Assembly: GCF_002964785.1 (NCBI RefSeq)
Contig: NZ_PQCC01000018.1
Location: forward strand, 1 to 64,000
Length of the DNA: 64,000 bases
Direction: 5' to 3'
Origin: Pseudoalteromonas sp. T1lg48
GTDB taxonomy: Bacteria; Pseudomonadota; Gammaproteobacteria; Enterobacterales; Alteromonadaceae
In this document: positions 60,049-64,000 of the stretch, piece by piece
Layout of the letters: every line of letters starts with the position of its first letter
Numbering within the stretch: position 1 is the first letter of the stretch
Translations under genes and position numbers: made by a program
The notes under the pieces: model-generated
What the model saw: the letters and a program-made list of their open reading frames with translations, nothing else
Database searches by the model: none
Told to the model about the DNA's origin: nothing

Positions 60049-60717
60049 CTACGTGACTAGCGAGGCACTTGCAATAACCAAGCTATAGAGCCCATACCAA
60101 AGTAATAGATTACCTAGCACCAGGCGCACCCACGTTTGGTTAAGTATACCCTTTATGGCGTTGGCGCCCAAGCCCAAGGCGAGCAGCGCGGGTAAAGTCC
60201 CCAGGGCAAACAAAGCCATAAATAAGGCACCGTCGGCTGCACTTTGGCTGAAAATAGCCCAGGTGAGGGCACTGTATACCAAACCACAGGGCAACCAACC
60301 CCACAACGCGCCATATAACAGTGCCTTGGGGTAACTATTGACCGGCATCAGGTGACGATTAAGCTTGACGATATGGCGCCAAATAGCCCAGTTTCCGAGC
60401 TTTTCTATGCCGCCCAGGGGGTTAAATAGGCGCATCACATAGAGGCCAACGAGGACCATGAACACCGCACTGAGCAGGCTCAAAGCCTGACTAATATGGT
60501 TATTTTGACTGGCGAATGCGGCGCTAAAACCGCCGACCAGGGCACCGGCAAGGGCATAGCTGCTTAAGCGCCCGGCATTATAGGCAAGGGTTGCCCCGAG
60601 CGGCGGCAGATCGCGGCTGGCGAGCTGAAACGTGCCGGCGATACCCCCGCACATGGCGACGCAGTGACCGCTACCGGCTAGGCCCATAAGCAGGGCCGCG
60701 GCAAAGTTAATCTCGTT
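60049..60717 (-). CDS. TauE/SafE-like (COG2836) membrane protein of the cco cluster
   Basis: A 222-residue membrane protein with about six hydrophobic segments. The N-terminal GLAGSGHCVAMCGG is the signature of the COG2836 group, whose genes lie between ccoS and fnr in many gammaproteobacteria. A role in copper or metal handling for cbb3 oxidase is suspected from the His and Cys residues and the location. The start at 60717 overlaps ccoS by 11 bases. Confidence 0.87.
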   Translation of the reverse strand, partial: NEINFAAALLMGLAGSGHCVAMCGGIAGTFQLASRDLPPLGATLAYNAGRLSSYALAGALVGGFSAAFASQNNHISQALSLLSAVFMVLVGLYVMRLFNPLGGIEKLGNWAIWRHIVKLNRHLMPVNSYPKALLYGALWGWLPCGLVYSALTWAIFSQSAADGALFMALFALGTLPALLALGLGANAIKGILNQTWVRLVLGNLLLWYGLYSLVIASASLVT

Positions 60718-60880
60718 CATTGCTCTTGTCGTGTTCCTCTTTGTCGTCTTCAAAGAGAATACTGTGACCTTGCTTTTCCAGATCGGAAAACTGCTCGCTT
60801 CTGACCGCCCAGAAAAAAATACCTATGGCGATAAGCACAAACAAAATGGCAATGGGGATTAAAACGTAGATGATACTCAT
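60707..60880 (-). CDS. ccoS: cbb3 oxidase maturation protein CcoS
   Basis: A 57-residue protein with one hydrophobic segment (3-28) followed by AVRSEQFSDLEKQGHSILFE, the CcoS signature. CcoS is needed for insertion of heme and copper into the cbb3 oxidase. The ATG overlaps the ccoI stop by ATGA. Confidence 0.93.
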   Translation of the reverse strand: MSIIYVLIPIAILFVLIAIGIFFWAVRSEQFSDLEKQGHSILFEDDKEEHDKSNERD

Positions 60881-63258
60881 AAGCGCAGCAGCCGTAGTGA
60901 ATTGGTTATAACAATAATCGAGCTTGCCGACATGCCGATCACCGCCATCCAAGGGGCGACCCAGCCCAAGGCGGCAAGGGGCAGAATAGCTCCGTTATAA
61001 CACAAAGACAGGGTTAAGTTCTGCCTAATGATGCGCCGCGTTTGTTTGGCCACGCGGATCAGTTGCGCCACCGAGCGTAAGTCGCTGTTAAGCAGTACCA
61101 CATCGGCGGTGTTTTTAGAAATATCGGCACCGCTGTCCATTGCAATGGAGAGGTGAGCGGCATTAAAGACAGGGCTGTCGTTCACGCCATCACCTATCAT
61201 GGCGCATACCTGTCCTTCGCCATGCCATGTTTGCATTAACGCCAGCTTGTCTTCGGGAAGCAGGGCGCCGTGGTAGGCATCGAGCTCCAGCTTTTCGGCC
61301 AAGAACTCACCGGCTGTAGAAGGGTCACCGGTGAGCATCACACGGCTGATATTTTGCTCTTTAAGCTCCGCTTGCAGCGCTTCGGCATGGTCACGTACCT
61401 GGTCCTCCAGATAAAAGGCGGCCACGGGCTGTTGGTCGATAAACAACACCGCCTGGGCATTGAGGTCAAGGTCGTGGGTGAACCAGTTGGCCTTGCCTAT
61501 ATGTACCCGATGTGCTTGCCACACCCCGGCAACGCCAAAGCCGGTATGCACTTCCACCTGCTCCGGTTGGGGGTGAATGGGAGTGATATCGCTAAAGGCT
61601 TTGGCAATTGGGTGCTCGGAATAGCGCTCCAAACTGGCCGCTAATGAACGCAACTGCTGGTCGCTGTAACTGGTATCGAGAATTTCTATTTCGGCGATGG
61701 CGAAGCGGCCGTAGGTCAGCGTGCCTGTTTTATCAAAACCGACCTTGGTCAACTTGGTGGCGGTTTCCAGCACATGGGCTTGTTTTATTAACACGCCCCG
61801 CTTGGTGAGGTTGGCCACCGCACAGGTGAGCGCCGTGGGAATTGCCAGGCTCAAGGCACAGGGGCAGGTGGCAACCAAGACAGCTATGGTCACCCAAAAG
61901 GCATGTTCCGGATCGATTTGATACCAGGACAACGCGGTAATCGAGGCAAAAACCAATAAGCAGGCGACAAACCACTGGGCCACCTTGTCGGTGATTTGCG
62001 CAATTTTCGGGCGTTGACTCAGGGCACTGTGCTGCAGGCGAATAATCTGATTGACCAGGGTGTTTTGGCCTACCTTGTTTACCTCTAAGGTTAACACTCC
62101 GTCGTGATTTACCGTGCCGGCATGAACCTGATCGCCGTGGGTTTTGTTAACTGGGTGATGTTCGCCGGTCATCATTGACTCATCGACGCTGGAGCGCCCG
62201 CTCACCACCAGGCCGTCGGCGGCAATGGTTTCGCCGGCTTTGACTCGCACCGTATCGCCGAGCTTTAACAACTTAGCGCTGATCAACTGCTCTTCGTTAT
62301 CGCCGTCAACCACGCGGGCCGTCAGTGGCAGCAGTTGCTGCAGGTTTGCGGTGAATTCGCTGGCTTTGAGGCGGGCGCGAAACTCCAGGTATTTGCCCAG
62401 CAGCAGTAAGAAGGTAAACATACAGATGGACTCAAAATACACCTCGCCGGTACCGCTGACGGTGGCATAACCGCTAGCAAAATAGGCGCCGAAAATGGCC
62501 AAGGAGACGGGCACATCCATATTTAATTGTTTGGCCTTTAAGCCGGTGATGGCGTTACTTAAAAACGGCAGTGCTGAGTAGAAAATTACCGGCGTGGCCA
62601 GGCTTAGGCTGATCCAGCGAAAATACTGTTCAAAGTTGTCTTCCATGCCGGAAAACATGCCAAAGTACATGGCGAAGGCAAACATCATCACCTGCATGGT
62701 CATCAAGCCGGCCACACCGAGACGGCGAATAAAACTCTTTGCCTGTGCCTGCTTTTGCGCCGCTTCGTTATCGGCCTGGAAGGGGTAAGACTTGTAGCCG
62801 ATCTCCGCCAGGCTGGTGATCAGGGTACTGAGTTTGGCCTGAGTGTCGTCCCAGACGATCATGGCGCGATGGGTTGAGGTATTTACATCGACGCGCTTCA
62901 CCCCGGAATGAGCCAACAGCTGTTTTTCAATCAGCCAGGCACAAGCAGCACAGCTTATGCCTTCCACACTTAGCAGTACTTCTTTGTCATTGCCCTGATG
63001 GGAAATAAATTCCTGCTGGATAGACTCGTTATCATAGCTTTGGATCAATGCCAGTTGCTCTGGCACCAGCTGCTGAACCTTGCCCGCGGACTCGGTGCGG
63101 TATTTGTAATAGTCACTCATGCCCTGAGCGATAATGGTCTCGGCCACCGCCTTACAGCCAATACAACACATGGGCTCGGGCTGGTTGTTAACAACAACCG
63201 ACTCATTGAAGCCCTTGGGTATGGGCTCCAGGCAATGAAAGCAGGACTGCATGCTCAT
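60877..63258 (-). CDS. ccoI: Copper-exporting P-type ATPase CcoI (FixI)
   Basis: A 793-residue P1B ATPase that moves copper to the periplasm for cbb3 assembly. In order: an N-terminal metal-binding CFHC...CCIGC domain (6-40), an HMA domain with GISCAACAW (about 100-108), transmembrane helices, the ion-path motif CPC in ATCPCALSLA, the phosphorylation site DKTGT, and GDGVNDSP. Directly follows ccoH without a gap and overlaps ccoS by four bases. Confidence 0.95.
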   Translation of the reverse strand: MSMQSCFHCLEPIPKGFNESVVVNNQPEPMCCIGCKAVAETIIAQGMSDYYKYRTESAGKVQQLVPEQLALIQSYDNESIQQEFISHQGNDKEVLLSVEGISCAACAWLIEKQLLAHSGVKRVDVNTSTHRAMIVWDDTQAKLSTLITSLAEIGYKSYPFQADNEAAQKQAQAKSFIRRLGVAGLMTMQVMMFAFAMYFGMFSGMEDNFEQYFRWISLSLATPVIFYSALPFLSNAITGLKAKQLNMDVPVSLAIFGAYFASGYATVSGTGEVYFESICMFTFLLLLGKYLEFRARLKASEFTANLQQLLPLTARVVDGDNEEQLISAKLLKLGDTVRVKAGETIAADGLVVSGRSSVDESMMTGEHHPVNKTHGDQVHAGTVNHDGVLTLEVNKVGQNTLVNQIIRLQHSALSQRPKIAQITDKVAQWFVACLLVFASITALSWYQIDPEHAFWVTIAVLVATCPCALSLAIPTALTCAVANLTKRGVLIKQAHVLETATKLTKVGFDKTGTLTYGRFAIAEIEILDTSYSDQQLRSLAASLERYSEHPIAKAFSDITPIHPQPEQVEVHTGFGVAGVWQAHRVHIGKANWFTHDLDLNAQAVLFIDQQPVAAFYLEDQVRDHAEALQAELKEQNISRVMLTGDPSTAGEFLAEKLELDAYHGALLPEDKLALMQTWHGEGQVCAMIGDGVNDSPVFNAAHLSIAMDSGADISKNTADVVLLNSDLRSVAQLIRVAKQTRRIIRQNLTLSLCYNGAILPLAALGWVAPWMAVIGMSASSIIVITNSLRLLRL

Positions 63259-63753
63259 TTATTTATACTCGGGGCTCACTTTAATCGCGCCCGGTTGTGG
63301 CAGTTGAATGTTTTCTTTTAACTTCCAGGTGTCATCGAATGGGGTGATAAACACCGTATAGGCACCTTGCTCGATAGGTGCATCGAGTAGGGTGGTGAAC
63401 TGGCCACGAGCGTTTTTGGTAAGCCTGAAGGTCTGGTCTTTATCGCCAATGGTACGGTGATATAACCCTATGTTTAGCGCCGCTACCTTTGAGTCATCGC
63501 CCTTCGTGAAGGTAAAGCTGATACGCTCACCAGTGATTTGCAAATCGCCATGTAAATACAAGGCCTTAGCCTTATTGAACTTGGTTAACTCGAGGTTGAT
63601 GGCCTTGCCTTTTTTATAGTAGTCATCGACCACCATATCCGGGCCATTGCCCACCGCCAGAGTGATCAGGCCAACACAGGCAATAATGGTTGCAAGAGGG
63701 AAGAAAAGTAAAAACCAAGGCCAAAACTGCTTATACCAGGGAGTTGCGTTCAT
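63259..63753 (-). CDS. ccoH: FixH/CcoH family protein
   Basis: A 164-residue protein with one N-terminal membrane segment (about 10-33, FWPWFLLFFPLATIIACVGL) followed by VVDDYYKKGKAINLEL, typical of FixH, and a periplasmic beta domain. It helps to assemble the cbb3 oxidase. Its stop abuts the ccoI start. A terminator separates it from ccoP upstream. Confidence 0.92.
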   Translation of the reverse strand: MNATPWYKQFWPWFLLFFPLATIIACVGLITLAVGNGPDMVVDDYYKKGKAINLELTKFNKAKALYLHGDLQITGERISFTFTKGDDSKVAALNIGLYHRTIGDKDQTFRLTKNARGQFTTLLDAPIEQGAYTVFITPFDDTWKLKENIQLPQPGAIKVSPEYK

Positions 63754-63815
63754 AATACCAAGTTAGTTGCCAGATAAGTGACGGCTATTTTACGGCATTG
63801 GTGAATAAAATCCTA

Positions 63816-63846
63816 AAAAAAAGCCTCCAAATAGGAGGCTTTTTTG
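63816..63846 (-). terminator. Terminator after ccoP
   Basis: AAAAAAGCCTCC and GGAGGCTTTTTT pair around ATTT-type loop bases, with T runs on both sides. It ends the ccoN-P message before ccoH. Confidence 0.9.
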
Positions 63847-63867
63847 ATTTCGATTAAATTCGTATGC

Positions 63868-64000
63868 TTACTTGTCTTGCGACAGGCTGTATACGTAGGC
63901 GGTCAACAGGTGAACCTTGTCTTCGCCAAGAATGTCTTTCCACGCTGGCATTACACCGGCACGACCGTTACGTAGCGTTTCTTCTACAGAACGAGCTGAA
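63868..64000 (-). CDS. ccoP: cbb3-type cytochrome c oxidase subunit III CcoP, C-terminal end
   Basis: Only the last 44 codons lie in the window (ending LTAYVYSLSQDK). RNGRAGVMPAW contains the axial Met of the second c-type heme, and LGEDKVHLLTAYVYSLS is the conserved CcoP tail. The diheme subunit passes electrons to the catalytic subunit CcoN. The remaining genes ccoN, ccoO and ccoQ should lie beyond the right edge. Confidence 0.93.
   Translation of the reverse strand, partial: SARSVEETLRNGRAGVMPAWKDILGEDKVHLLTAYVYSLSQDK

Overview
The window reads as a contiguous chromosomal segment of a marine-type, facultatively anaerobic gammaproteobacterium, most likely of the order Alteromonadales. The evidence is the conserved gene blocks fnr-uspE-ttcA, ackA-pta next to yfbV, metG divergent from apbC, and the DUF1315-DUF349-DUF1439 run, plus FNR, cbb3 oxidase assembly genes and an intergenic repeat with ACCAATTC ends. 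Family or genus cannot be fixed from sequence reading alone. I see no phage, transposase gene, tRNA or CRISPR array.

Layout. 1-560: the 3' end of an rRNA operon, with an intact 5S 3' part followed by two decayed 5S/terminator copies. 800-6365: DUF2066 protein and hda, then pheS-pheT-ihfA. 6657-11374: long-form GAPDH, a repeat element, an M14 carboxypeptidase and an alanine/sodium symporter. 11534-15402: a tightly overlapping four-gene run (zinc ribbon, DUF1315, DUF349, DUF1439 lipoprotein). 15444-19550: a PAS sigma-54 activator and ccoG with a textbook -24/-12 promoter, separated by a truncated methyltransferase and an AT-rich lipoprotein gene. 19652-31303: an accessory stretch with a second M14 peptidase, GbsR regulator, prolyl oligopeptidase, cytochrome b561-YceI pair, an unusual isocitrate-dehydrogenase-like protein, a LysR regulator and a KfrA-like coiled-coil protein. 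31480-42708: quinone oxidoreductase, a frameshifted metG, apbC-dcd, an LPD1-like HEWWH protein with tapT, an HPt protein, alaA, and an operon ACT-EIIA-like-arsC-like-dapE-vanY. 42725-49344: a second copy of the repeat, ackA-pta, yfbV, rlmA, an ECF-type permease and xthA. 49458-53048: an operon coding a DUF481 protein, a DcaP-like porin and an exported glutaminase. 53186-57146: a dGTPase of the family linked to phage defence, Bax, DUF2987 and a secreted protein. 57204-64000: ttcA, uspE, fnr, a TauE-like protein, ccoS, ccoI, ccoH and the end of ccoP.

How it fits together. Much of the window serves life across changing oxygen: cbb3 oxidase assembly (ccoH, ccoI, ccoS, and a detached ccoG that appears sigma-54 controlled), FNR, an uspE promoter with two FNR-box-like sites, and acetate fermentation by Pta-AckA. 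The best candidate for something undescribed is a regulatory circuit: a PAS sigma-54 activator and ccoG share similar TGACGA-N4-TCGTCA type sites, with a sigma-54 promoter before ccoG. Also notable are an EIIA-Glc-like protein lacking both phosphorylation histidines, a stand-alone HEWWH protein related to the LPD1 domain of phage polyvalent proteins, the single-base frameshift in metG, and repeat elements that end exactly at ribosome binding sites.
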